A DNA stretch of 64,000 nucleotides, taken from positions 248,001 through 312,000 of the forward strand of contig JAVJQS010000015.1 of NCBI GenBank assembly GCA_040218815.1. Direction: 5' to 3'. Positions 31,086 through 39,787 of this stretch are shown piece after piece. This DNA is from JAVJQS01 sp040218815 (lineage in GTDB: Bacteria; Bacteroidota; Bacteroidia; Flavobacteriales_E; Vicingaceae). A program made the translations under genes and the position numbers. The notes beneath the pieces are model-generated. The model did not search any database, was not told the origin of the DNA, and saw only the letters and a program-made list of their open reading frames with translations. Numbering within the stretch: position 1 is the first letter of the stretch; the number at the start of each line of letters is the position of its first letter.

Positions 31086-33648
31086 GCCTAAGGTTTTACT
31101 AATTGGCTGGGATGCTGCAGATTGGGATGTAATTAACCCACTAATGGAGAGTGGGCAAATGCCGGCTTTAAAAAAACTTGTTGAGGGTGGAATGTCTGGA
31201 AAATTAGCTACGCTCGAGCCCGTTTTTTCCCCAATGCTATGGTCGAGTATTGCAACTGGAAAATTGGCAGATAAACATGGTGTTTTAGGATTTACTGAAC
31301 CCGATTATTCATCCGGTGCAGTTCGTCCAGTTAGCAACCATTCTAGAAAAACAGCTGCCATTTGGAATATTTTGAGCCATCAAAAATTGAAAACCAATGT
31401 TGTTGGCTGGTGGCCAAGTCATCCCGCTGAGCCAGTAAATGGAGCAATGGTTTCAAATTTTTACCAGAAGGCCTCCAGATCTCATGGAGAAAACTGGCCG
31501 ATGGCTCCTGGAACCGTTTTCCCGAAGAAGTATCAACAAATCATGAAGGACTTGAGAGTGCACCCAGGGGATTTAACGGATGAACATATTCTACCATTTG
31601 TTCCATTGGCAAGTCAAGTAAATCAAGAAGAAGACAAACGATTAAACTCTGTAGGAAAGATACTGGCTGAGGCGGCATCAATTCACAATGCCGGAACATG
31701 GCTTCTAGAGCATACTGAATGGGATTTTATGGCGATTTATTACGATAACATTGATCATTTCTGCCACGGATTTATGAAGTTTCATCCACCTCAAATAAAA
31801 GGATTGGATGATAAGAAATTTGAGCTTTACAAGGAGGTTGTTAATTCTGCATACAAGTTCCATGATATGATGCTCGGTAGAATATTGGACTTGGTAGATG
31901 ATAATACAACAATTATGCTCATTTCAGATCATGGTTTTGAGTCTGGTATAAATAGATTGCTAAGTTTACCTAAGGAGGCTGCGGCCCCTGCTTATGACCA
32001 TAGAGCCTATGGTGTGTTTGCTGCAATGGGACCAGAAATAAAGAAAGATGAATTGGTTTTTGGGGCAACACTGCTAGATATTGCTCCAACTTTACTTAGC
32101 CTATTTAATTTACCTCAAGGTAAAGACATGGATGGAAAACCCTTACTTAACATATTTAACACTAAAAAAGAGGTAAAATATATCAACTCTTGGGACGATT
32201 TAATAGTAAGAGAAGTTGAAGAAAAATTAGATCCAGCTTCCTCCAAGGAAGCTCTGGAAATGCTAATCAATTTAGGATACATTGAAAAACCAGATGATAA
32301 AGCTGAGGTGGCGCTTGAAAAAGCAAGAGTCGAAAATGAGTTTAACTTAGCTCGTGTTTATTTAAGCTCTAATAGACCGAAAGAAGCGATCTCATTATTA
32401 GAAACATTATTTAAAACTGAAAATTCAGTTCGATTTGGTTTAAGGCTAATCATTGCCTATGAAGCATTAAAGAAATATGATGCCGCGCTTGAAATTATTG
32501 ATACCCTAGAAAAAGCTATTAAAAATCCAATTCAACAACTAAACGCTTTAAAGGCATCGCTTTTAGCAGAGAAAAATGAGAAAGAGGCTGCGCTAGAAAT
32601 TGTAAATCTGGCTTATCAACAAAGAATTGATACACCTTTTTCAGCACAACGTTTTGCAAAAGTTTTAATTAAATACAAGCATTTTAAAAGGGCTGATGCT
32701 TTTATTAACAGAGTACTAAAACGTTTTCCTGAAAATTCAAGCCTGCTCTATTTGAGTGGTGTATCAACTTTTGGGGTTAAGGCTTATGAAAAAGCAGTCG
32801 AATTATTTTTAGAATCAATAAATAGTCAGTTTTTTAATCCCACTGCTCATTTTTATTTAGGAGAATGCTTATCTAAATTAGATTTATTGGAAGATGCCTA
32901 CCGTGCATTTTCCATCAGTTTAAAGCAAAAGCCAAAAAGCAGAAAAGTAATGCAACGCCTATCAAACCTTGAATTAAAGGGAGTTAAAGTCAAGTTCTCT
33001 GAAGCTGAGTTTGTTAACTACAATAGTAAAAACCTTGAAAATGCCACCTTAAAGAAACAGGTTAAAAAAGAATTCCTTAAAAATTTAGAGGGTACCATTT
33101 ATATTGTTTCTGGGCTTCCACGATCTGGAACCTCAATGATGATGCAATTATTAAATGCAGGAGGAGCCGATATTTTTACAGATGGAAAAAGAAAGGCAGA
33201 TAATAGTAATCCAAAGGGATATCTAGAACATGAAGGAATAAAGCAACTCGCAAGAAATAGACAACTGCTTGCCGATGCTAAAGATAAGGTGGTTAAAGTG
33301 GTTGCTCCTCAACTCAAATTTTTAATGCCCAAATTTAAATACAAAGTCATTTTTATGGATAGAAAGGTTGAGGAGGTAGTTGCTTCTCAGCACTAGATGA
33401 GCGGTAAAAGTAAGGGCGATTACCCTTATAAATTAGTTGATTTTTATAATCATCAGCTGAAAGAAGTGAAAAATTCTATTTTAAATCAAGCCAATGTAGA
33501 GACCTTGTATATAGATTATTCTGATGCAATTAGCGCGCCTCAAAAAATAATTAATAAGGTTAAGGGGTTTCTTCCAGAATTAGATTTAGACTCTACAAAA
33601 ATGTCTGGAATTGTTGATGAACGATTACATCGTGTAAAACACAAGTAA
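31078..33648 (+). pseudogene. Type I phosphodiesterase-TPR-sulfotransferase fusion interrupted by in-frame TAG
   Basis: The frame runs from ATG 31078 to TAA 33648 (856 codons' worth), with a TAG at codon 773 (33394-33396) and no frame change. The N-terminal alkaline-phosphatase/nucleotide-pyrophosphatase superfamily domain (~1-380) shows IGWDAADWDV, SPMLWSSIATG, YYDNIDHFCHGF, ISDHGFESG and YDHRAYGVF. TPR units fill ~420-650. The sulfotransferase domain has GLPRSGTSMMM at 679-689 for PAPS binding, and then FMDRKVEEVVASQH immediately before the stop. The 83 residues after the TAG, from ATG 33397, read as the rest of that domain. It has no signal peptide and is probably cytosolic. One substitution (for example from AAG or CAG), a sequence error, readthrough or reinitiation at TAGATG would all explain it. 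Confidence 0.8.
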
Positions 33649-33651
33649 CTC

Positions 33652-34521
33652 TTATGAAATTACCTTCAAAGAACTAGGAACAACCTTTATCAATAAATCC
33701 CCCTTAAAATGTCTTGGTTCACCGTCTAAATGATAGTTTTCTACATCAAAAACCTTTATTTCTTTTGCCTGACTTACTTTATAATAGTTTGAATTTATTA
33801 TTTGCTTGCTAAACAGTTTGAAAATTATATCAGGGGCATTGTGAGCAGGAAATTCTTCCAAAATACACACTTCTAATTTTCCATCAGAAACTGATGCAGT
33901 AGGAGCAATCCAAGCATTATTTCCATATTGACCAGAGTTGGCAAAATTGATAAGGAAGGCATTAATCTCAAGCTTCTCACCATCAATCTCTAACGTATAT
34001 TTTTTTGATTTAAAATTTAGAAATTCATTTGCCGTTACTTGAAGGTATGAGAGGAAACCGCGCTTGCCAAAAGCTGCAAATTTTTGTCCAATATGTGCAT
34101 CAAAACCCAAACCTGTTGTAGCTAAAAAGGGTTCATTATTTACTAATCCAGTATCAATAGTTCTAGTATTAAAATCATTCAAACGTTCGATGGCTTTTTT
34201 TACTTGTAAAGGAATTTTTAAATGACGAGCAAAACCATTTCCTGAACCACATGGAATTATTCCTAAAGCAACCTTAGTGTTTATTAAGGCTTTGCCTACT
34301 TCATTTACTGAACCATCACCTCCAACGGCAACTACTGCATCAACACCATTTGCAACTGCTTCTAATGCAATTTCAGTGGCGTGATCAGCACGCTCTGTAA
34401 ATGTAGTACCATAAGATATTTCAGGACTTAGGCACTTTTTTAAGTCCTCTACAATACCCATTTTCTGACGAATCCCTGAAATGGGATTAATAATAAACTG
34501 AAAGTGTAATTGTTTACTCAA
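33652..34521 (-). CDS. Diacylglycerol kinase-family lipid kinase
   Basis: This 289-residue YegS/DgkB-type lipid kinase phosphorylates diacylglycerol or a related lipid with ATP. Diagnostic features are FIINPISGIRQK (residues ~8-19), the nucleotide loop VAVGGDGSVNEV (~63-74), and LGIIPCGSGNGFARHL (~86-101). The C-terminal domain includes FLINFANSGQYGNNAW and YHLDGEP. The start is TTG at 34521, overlapping the LTA-synthase-like stop by 8 bp, so it should be translated by coupling. It converges on the interrupted fusion gene (3-bp gap). The pairing with a DAG-releasing transferase suggests DAG recycling, which is inference. Confidence 0.9.
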   Translation of the reverse strand: MSKQLHFQFIINPISGIRQKMGIVEDLKKCLSPEISYGTTFTERADHATEIALEAVANGVDAVVAVGGDGSVNEVGKALINTKVALGIIPCGSGNGFARHLKIPLQVKKAIERLNDFNTRTIDTGLVNNEPFLATTGLGFDAHIGQKFAAFGKRGFLSYLQVTANEFLNFKSKKYTLEIDGEKLEINAFLINFANSGQYGNNAWIAPTASVSDGKLEVCILEEFPAHNAPDIIFKLFSKQIINSNYYKVSQAKEIKVFDVENYHLDGEPRHFKGDLLIKVVPSSLKVIS

Positions 34522-36370
34522 CAGTTAGTTGATTGGTTAAAATTCGATTATTATACTGCTGTAAAATAGCTTTTAATTTTTTTTCAAGAGGCTTTAACTG
34601 AGGAGGGTTTTTTCCAACCAAATTGCTCTTTAAATTAGGATCTTCAATTCGATTGTAGAATCGAACCGTTTTCTCACCATTAAAATGCAAACAAAAATCA
34701 CCATCAATTAGTTGGTAAGTTCCATTGATATAACTTACAGAAAAGGAAGTTTCTGTAGAATCAAAAACAGATTGACCGAAGGAAACTATCTTAGAATTGT
34801 AGTTCAAAAAATCAATTACTGATGGGAAAATATCAGACTGTTGACTCACTTTTTGTGACCTTTGGGGACGAATTTTTCCTGGAGCATAAAAGATTAATGG
34901 GATTGCATACATACCAACTCTATTATTATAGATTGGCCTATAGCTTTGAGAAGTATGATCCGCAGTAATTACAAAGAGGGTGTTATTAAACCAATCTTGC
35001 TTTTTTGCAACCTCAAAAAATTGATGAATGGAATAGTCTGCATAGCCAACACTTTCCAAAATTGGTAAAGGCCCTTCCCTAAATTTACCAATATATTTTT
35101 CAGGAATGGTATAAGGATGATGAGATGAAAGGGTGAAAATACTCGCAAAGAAAGGTTGGTTTCGTTTATTGAGATCTTCTATACAAAACTGCAAAAATGG
35201 TTCATCGAATATTCCCCAATTACCATCGTAGTCTCCTTCATAAGGATATTGATCTCTACCAATATATTCATCTATCCCAGCAATTGATGTAAAGGCATTA
35301 AAGCCCATTGTTCCATTTTCACCACCGTGATAAAAAACTGTTTCATAGTCTTCCTTTTTCAGGAAGTTGCCTAAGCTGTTTATTTTGTTACTACTATACT
35401 TACTTGAAATATAAGAAGTATTCATCAATGTAGGTATTCCAGAAAGAATTGCTGGCAGCCCTTCAATGGACTTTTTGCCATTTGCATAAGTTTCTTCAAG
35501 TACAAAACTGCTATCCATCAATTGATCCAAATAGGGGGTATAGCCGTCTCCATCATTTAGCCCACCTATGTATTCTTTTGAAAAGCTCTCAGCAATAATG
35601 AGCACCACATTCATCTTCCTCGAATTGCTGTCACCTTCTATAGATTGGATAGGTGTGTAGACGGATGCCAATTCAGCTTCTGGAAAGTAGTTTAATGGAG
35701 TAATTTCTTTTTCACCGATTGACTTTATAACAGTAAAAGGGGTATTTAGCACTAGAGGGATGTTTGGTGCATCAGCATATTGTCCAGCATTAATTACCCC
35801 TAAGGGCTTGTATTGGTAGCCACCTCTATTGCCCAAAGTAATTAAGCCAAAAGCTGGTAGAAGGAATAAGAGGTAATGAAAAAAGCCTGGCCACTTAATG
35901 TCTAGCTTTTCTGTTTTTCTGTATAGCTTAATTGATATTAAAAATAGAATTATCGCAATCAGCACGACGTACCAATAATCAGTTAAAAATGTTGGAAGTA
36001 AGTTTAGAATATCATTTTCAATACCAGAAGTTTGAAAGAGATCAGCGGTTGTTCTCTTAAAAGTAAATTTGTAGTATTCTAAGTCTAAACAACTTAAAAT
36101 AATGGCTATCGTGTTTGAAAGGTGAAAAAGTATCTTTAGAAAAATTGATTTTCCTTTATAAAGCACTAAATGGGCAAAATAAAAAGGGAGGTAAAGAATG
36201 GTGATTGCCATCCAATCAAATCGGACCCCTCCAATTAAATTTATAAATTCAATGTTTGGAAAGTAGGAGTGATTGAAAGCGTAAAATAAAATCCGGCAAG
36301 TAGTAAAAACTAAGAAAGCAACTGCTGTTTTTAGCAGCAATGAAAGGTACATTTTACCTACATTTTTCAT
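34514..36370 (-). CDS. LTA-synthase-like alkaline-phosphatase superfamily membrane transferase
   Basis: This 618-residue protein has five N-terminal membrane helices (~1-180). It is followed by an extracytoplasmic sulfatase-fold domain with VVLIIAESFSKEYIGGLNDG (~253-272), the nucleophile region TYANGKKSIEGLPAILSGIP and VITADHT near residue 478. The expected catalytic Thr of Gram-positive LtaS is a Ser in GKKSIEG, as in other Bacteroidota relatives. The family transfers phosphoglycerol or phosphoethanolamine to glycans or lipids. Gram-negatives make no canonical lipoteichoic acid, so the acceptor is unknown. It is upstream of and overlapping the lipid kinase gene. Confidence 0.85.
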   Translation of the reverse strand: MKNVGKMYLSLLLKTAVAFLVFTTCRILFYAFNHSYFPNIEFINLIGGVRFDWMAITILYLPFYFAHLVLYKGKSIFLKILFHLSNTIAIILSCLDLEYYKFTFKRTTADLFQTSGIENDILNLLPTFLTDYWYVVLIAIILFLISIKLYRKTEKLDIKWPGFFHYLLFLLPAFGLITLGNRGGYQYKPLGVINAGQYADAPNIPLVLNTPFTVIKSIGEKEITPLNYFPEAELASVYTPIQSIEGDSNSRKMNVVLIIAESFSKEYIGGLNDGDGYTPYLDQLMDSSFVLEETYANGKKSIEGLPAILSGIPTLMNTSYISSKYSSNKINSLGNFLKKEDYETVFYHGGENGTMGFNAFTSIAGIDEYIGRDQYPYEGDYDGNWGIFDEPFLQFCIEDLNKRNQPFFASIFTLSSHHPYTIPEKYIGKFREGPLPILESVGYADYSIHQFFEVAKKQDWFNNTLFVITADHTSQSYRPIYNNRVGMYAIPLIFYAPGKIRPQRSQKVSQQSDIFPSVIDFLNYNSKIVSFGQSVFDSTETSFSVSYINGTYQLIDGDFCLHFNGEKTVRFYNRIEDPNLKSNLVGKNPPQLKPLEKKLKAILQQYNNRILTNQLTVE

Positions 36371-36491
36371 GGAGACAAATGTAATAAATAGTTGAAGTGT
36401 CTAAAGTACTTAGAGAGCCTAAAGTCAAAAGTATCTAATGTGTCAATAACAGAACATAACCCTATTATTTTCAAATGCTTGAGCCATACTT

Positions 36492-36644
36492 TTAGTGGTC
36501 TTGCCTTCTTTCTTTTTCTTTTTGCATTTCCATCAATCCACAATCATCACACTTATGTTTTTTATTCAGTCGTACAAAAAAACGAACCAAGTAAATAATA
36601 GCTCCAAGTGCCAGAATACCAACAATAATTTCTTGTGCGTTCAT
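36492..36644 (-). CDS. Small single-pass membrane protein with CxxC (FeoB-associated Cys-rich-like)
   Basis: This short frame of 50 residues begins MNAQEIIVGILALGAIIYLV, a single membrane helix. It continues with a basic stretch RFFVRLNKKHK, then CDDCG (Cys32 and Cys35) and a charged tail ending QKEKERRQDH. The layout of N-terminal helix, Arg/Lys and Cys pair resembles FeoB-associated Cys-rich membrane proteins, although those usually carry more Cys. No feoAB is in the window. The 121 bp on one side and 84 bp on the other look non-coding. The ATG and codon use are good. Metal handling is inference. Confidence 0.6.
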   Translation of the reverse strand: MNAQEIIVGILALGAIIYLVRFFVRLNKKHKCDDCGLMEMQKEKERRQDH

Positions 36645-36692
36645 GTGTTAAATATTTCAAGATTCCTGCCCTTCAAATTTAATAAATAGAAA

Positions 36693-36700
36693 TATATTTG
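36693..36700 (+). promoter_or_regulatory. -7 box TATATTTG for the E1 dehydrogenase gene
   Basis: A perfect TAnnTTTG lies 28 nt upstream of the ATG at 36729, inside the region divergent from the 50-residue membrane protein. No -33 TTG at the standard distance is evident. Confidence 0.45.
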
Positions 36701-36728
36701 TCGCTTCACGCAGCCAAAGAAAAGCCCT

Positions 36729-38708
36729 ATGAGTTTTATTTATGATCGTTCTTCATTTTCTGATAATCAGTTAATTGAGTTATACATGGGATTGTTGGAG
36801 CCAAGAATGATTGAAGAAAAAATGCTCTTGCTACTCAGACAAGGCAAGATTTCTAAGTGGTTCTCAGGAATAGGACAAGAAGCGATATCTGTAGGTTGTA
36901 CTTTAGGACTAGAGCAGGATGAGTTCATTTTACCCATGCATCGTAATTTGGGTGTTTTCACAGGAAGGGGAGTGGCTTATGAAAAACTGTTTGCTCAATT
37001 TCAAGGGAAGGCCTCTGGTTTTACAAAAGGTCGAGATCGATCATTTCACTTTGGATCCATTGAGCATCATATTGTAGGCATGATTTCTCATCTTGGCTCA
37101 CAATTAGGGGTAGGAGATGGTATTGCCTTGGCGAATTTATTAAAGCAAAATAAGAAGTTGACTCTAGCTTTTACAGGTGATGGAGCAACTAGTCAAGGAG
37201 ATTTTCATGAATCATTAAACGTTGCGGCAGTTTGGAATTTGCCGATCATATTTGTTATCGAAAATAATGGGTATGGACTTTCTACGCCCTCTGCTGAGCA
37301 GTTTAGATGCCAGCAATTTATTGATAAGGGTATAGGTTATGGCATGGAAGCGCATCAAGTGCAAGGAAATAATATTTTAGAAGTCAATCAAAAGGTAAAA
37401 GCATTAGCAGAGTCTATGCGTCAATATCCACGACCAATAATTTTGGAGTGCATTACGTTCAGAATGCGCGGGCATGAGGAAGCTTCAGGAACTAAATATG
37501 TTCCTCAAGAATTATTTGAGGAGTGGGAGAAAAAGGACCCGGTGAAGAATTTTGAAAATTATTTACTTCAACAACAATTAATTGATCAACAATTAATTGA
37601 TGACCTAAAGGACAGTATAAAAAACAAGATCAATTCAGGTTTAGAAATCGCCTTTAATGAGGAGGAGATAACTGCAAACAAAGAAACAGAGCTAAATGAT
37701 GTATATGCTCCATTTAAATTTTCACCCAAATTACCAAAAGGGGATAAAAAAGAAATGCGTTTGTTAGATGCCATTGCAGATGGAATAGATCATGCCATGC
37801 AGAAACATGTGAAACTAATTTTAATGGGGCAAGACATCGCAGAGTATGGAGGTGTATTTAAAGCTACTGATGGCTTGGTTGAAAAGTATGGAAAGCATCG
37901 CGTGCGGAATACTCCATTGTGTGAAGCTGCCATTTTAGGGAGTTCCTTAGGTTTGTCAATCAATGGCTTTAAAGCCATGGTGGAAATGCAATTTGCTGAC
38001 TTTGTAACTGAAGGATTCAATCAAATTGTGAATAATCTGGCTAAAATTCATTGGCGTTGGGGACAAAATGCAGATGTTGTTATTCGCATGCCTACTGGTG
38101 CAGGTGTTGCAGCTGGACCATTTCATTCTCAAAGTAATGAAGCTTGGTTTACACATGTTCCAGGGTTGAAAGTTGTTTACCCTTCAAGTCCTGCTGATGC
38201 AAAAGGATTATTATTGACCGCTTTTGAGGACCCAAATCCGGTGCTTTTCTTTGAACATAAGGCGCTTTACAGAAGTATTTCTGAAGAAGTTTCAGAAGGG
38301 TACTATAGTTTGCCATTTGGAGAAGCCAACTTGATATGTGAAGGGAATGAGGTATCAATAATCACCTATGGGATGGGCGTTCACTGGGCAAAAAAGGCAG
38401 TAGAAGAAAATTCTTATGATGCTGATGTGATTGATTTGAGAACCTTAGTTCCATTAGACTGGGAAAGTATTTTTAAGTCGGTGAAAAAAACGGGTAGGGT
38501 AATTATTTTACATGAAGATACTTTGTTTGGTGGAATTGGAGGGGAAATTGCAGCTGGTATAAGCGAGCATTGTTTTGAGTTTTTGGATGCTCCTGTAAAG
38601 CGCTTGGCTTCTTTAGATACTCCTGTTCCTTTTACTAAGAATTTGGAAGATAGTTTCCTTCCCCAAAAGGAATTGAAGTCTACAATCGAAGAACTATTGA
38701 ATTATTAA
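36729..38708 (+). CDS. Fused alpha/beta E1 of a branched-chain 2-oxoacid dehydrogenase
   Basis: At 659 residues this joins the two E1 chains in one polypeptide. The alpha part (~1-310) has FSGIGQEAISVG, MHRNLGVFTGRGV and the TPP motif GDGATSQGDFHESLNVAAVW...NNGYGLSTP. A variable linker (~280-335) contains a 15-bp tandem repeat encoding QQLID twice. The beta part (~340-659) has LMGQDIAEYGGVFKATDG, AILGSSLGLSINGFKAMVEMQFADF, and YGMGVHWAKKA. It decarboxylates branched-chain 2-oxoacids and acylates lipoyl-E2. E2/E3 are elsewhere, but lipoate-protein ligase lies immediately downstream in convergent orientation. It is the common fused form in Bacteroidota. Confidence 0.93.
   Translation: MSFIYDRSSFSDNQLIELYMGLLEPRMIEEKMLLLLRQGKISKWFSGIGQEAISVGCTLGLEQDEFILPMHRNLGVFTGRGVAYEKLFAQFQGKASGFTKGRDRSFHFGSIEHHIVGMISHLGSQLGVGDGIALANLLKQNKKLTLAFTGDGATSQGDFHESLNVAAVWNLPIIFVIENNGYGLSTPSAEQFRCQQFIDKGIGYGMEAHQVQGNNILEVNQKVKALAESMRQYPRPIILECITFRMRGHEEASGTKYVPQELFEEWEKKDPVKNFENYLLQQQLIDQQLIDDLKDSIKNKINSGLEIAFNEEEITANKETELNDVYAPFKFSPKLPKGDKKEMRLLDAIADGIDHAMQKHVKLILMGQDIAEYGGVFKATDGLVEKYGKHRVRNTPLCEAAILGSSLGLSINGFKAMVEMQFADFVTEGFNQIVNNLAKIHWRWGQNADVVIRMPTGAGVAAGPFHSQSNEAWFTHVPGLKVVYPSSPADAKGLLLTAFEDPNPVLFFEHKALYRSISEEVSEGYYSLPFGEANLICEGNEVSIITYGMGVHWAKKAVEENSYDADVIDLRTLVPLDWESIFKSVKKTGRVIILHEDTLFGGIGGEIAAGISEHCFEFLDAPVKRLASLDTPVPFTKNLEDSFLPQKELKSTIEELLNY
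37572..37601 (+). repeat. 15-bp perfect tandem duplication in the E1 linker
   Basis: CAACAATTAATTGAT occurs twice head to tail and keeps the frame, encoding QQLIDQQLID in the linker between the fused E1 chains. It is a small slippage or expansion-type repeat. Confidence 0.95.
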
Positions 38709-38720
38709 AAGCACTGTTCA

Positions 38721-39701
38721 TTAAAATAAGCCACTCATTAAGTCATCAATTGTTATTTGATGGAAATAAGCATCAATATCAAACTGACTAAGCTTTGCTC
38801 GAATTTGATCTTGCTCGTGCGGCATATCAATTAATGCAGCTTCTATCTCTTTTACATCCTTCACACCAAAGAAATCACCAAAAATCTTGGCTTCTAAAAT
38901 TTTACCTTTTTTTACTTCGAGGTTGATTTCCAATACGCCACCTTTGGTTTTTACTCCTTGTCTGAAATTGTAATTGGGAGAATGCCCAAAGTTCCAATCC
39001 CAGGTGGCATATTTTTCATCTCGCAGTTGTTGAATGGCTTTTAAGTCAGCTTCAGTAAATTCATAGAGCTTACAGTCATCATGTGTAGCAATAATGTGGT
39101 CCATCACTTTATGGGTAAACTCTTCCAAGCTAATTTTTTCTTTCAAATGCTCTTCAACATTGGTTACTCGCTTTGGAATAGACTTTACTGCTCGATCTTT
39201 ATACTTTAAGGGACTAATTTTTAAAGCTCCGCTTACATCTTTCATTTCAGATGAAAAAAGCACTGTTCCATGATGCAACACCTTGTTTTTAAATACATGT
39301 TCTGCATTTCCAGAGAACTTTTTCCCATCAATGGTCAAGTCATTTCTACCTTCAAATTTTGCATTTACCCCTAAACTCTGAAGTACCTCTAAAATGGGTT
39401 TGGTGTAGCGTTGAAAGTCAACCACCTCAGTGTTTTCTCCAGTTCTCGTGAAGGAAAAATTTAAATTTCCCAGATCATGGTATACTGCACCGCCACCAGA
39501 TAATCTACGAACAACTTTAATGTCCTTTTCTTTTACGTAGTCTACATTTATCTCGGCTAGGGTGTTTTGATGCTTACCGACAATAATTGCATTGTCATTG
39601 CGCCATAGCATAAAACAATCTTCTTTTATGTGTTTGAATATGTATTCGTCAGTGGCAATATTAAAATATGGATCAGTAGAGTGGTGGTGAATACAAAGCA
39701 T
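38721..39701 (-). CDS. lplA: Lipoate-protein ligase A
   Basis: This 326-residue enzyme activates free lipoate with ATP and attaches it to lipoyl domains of E2 and GcvH proteins. It has the biotin/lipoate ligase fold: NIATDEYIFKHI (~13-24), VGKHQNTLAEIN, the signature RRLSGGGAVYHDLGNLNFSF (~76-95), FEGRNDLTIDGKKFSGNA and HHGTVLFSS. The last ~90 residues form the accessory domain of bacterial LplA. It converges on the fused E1 gene (12-bp gap), whose E2 partner would be a substrate. The next gene upstream on its strand is pckA, with a terminator between. Confidence 0.93.
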   Translation of the reverse strand: MLCIHHHSTDPYFNIATDEYIFKHIKEDCFMLWRNDNAIIVGKHQNTLAEINVDYVKEKDIKVVRRLSGGGAVYHDLGNLNFSFTRTGENTEVVDFQRYTKPILEVLQSLGVNAKFEGRNDLTIDGKKFSGNAEHVFKNKVLHHGTVLFSSEMKDVSGALKISPLKYKDRAVKSIPKRVTNVEEHLKEKISLEEFTHKVMDHIIATHDDCKLYEFTEADLKAIQQLRDEKYATWDWNFGHSPNYNFRQGVKTKGGVLEINLEVKKGKILEAKIFGDFFGVKDVKEIEAALIDMPHEQDQIRAKLSQFDIDAYFHQITIDDLMSGLF

Positions 39702-39738
39702 TGGGGGAATTTTGAATTACTGTTTTATAAAATTGACC

Positions 39739-39765
39739 AAAAAAAACCGCCAATTAAGGCGGTTT
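39739..39765 (-). terminator. Rho-independent terminator of pckA
   Basis: On the minus strand, AAACCGCC / GGCGGTTT (8 bp) with a 6-nt AT loop is followed by a run of T residues. It lies 22 bp after the pckA stop. Confidence 0.88.
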
Positions 39766-39787
39766 CTTTGTTTATGATAAAACCAAC

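Noticed and set aside
33397..33648. Independent 83-residue gene after the TAG
   Set aside because: Its sequence continues the upstream sulfotransferase domain in the same frame; described as the remainder of one interrupted gene.
36392..36598. Plus-strand 68-residue frame in the 36.4-36.7 kb gap
   Set aside because: It overlaps the much better minus-strand 50-residue membrane protein, has a poor composition and no recognisable start context.
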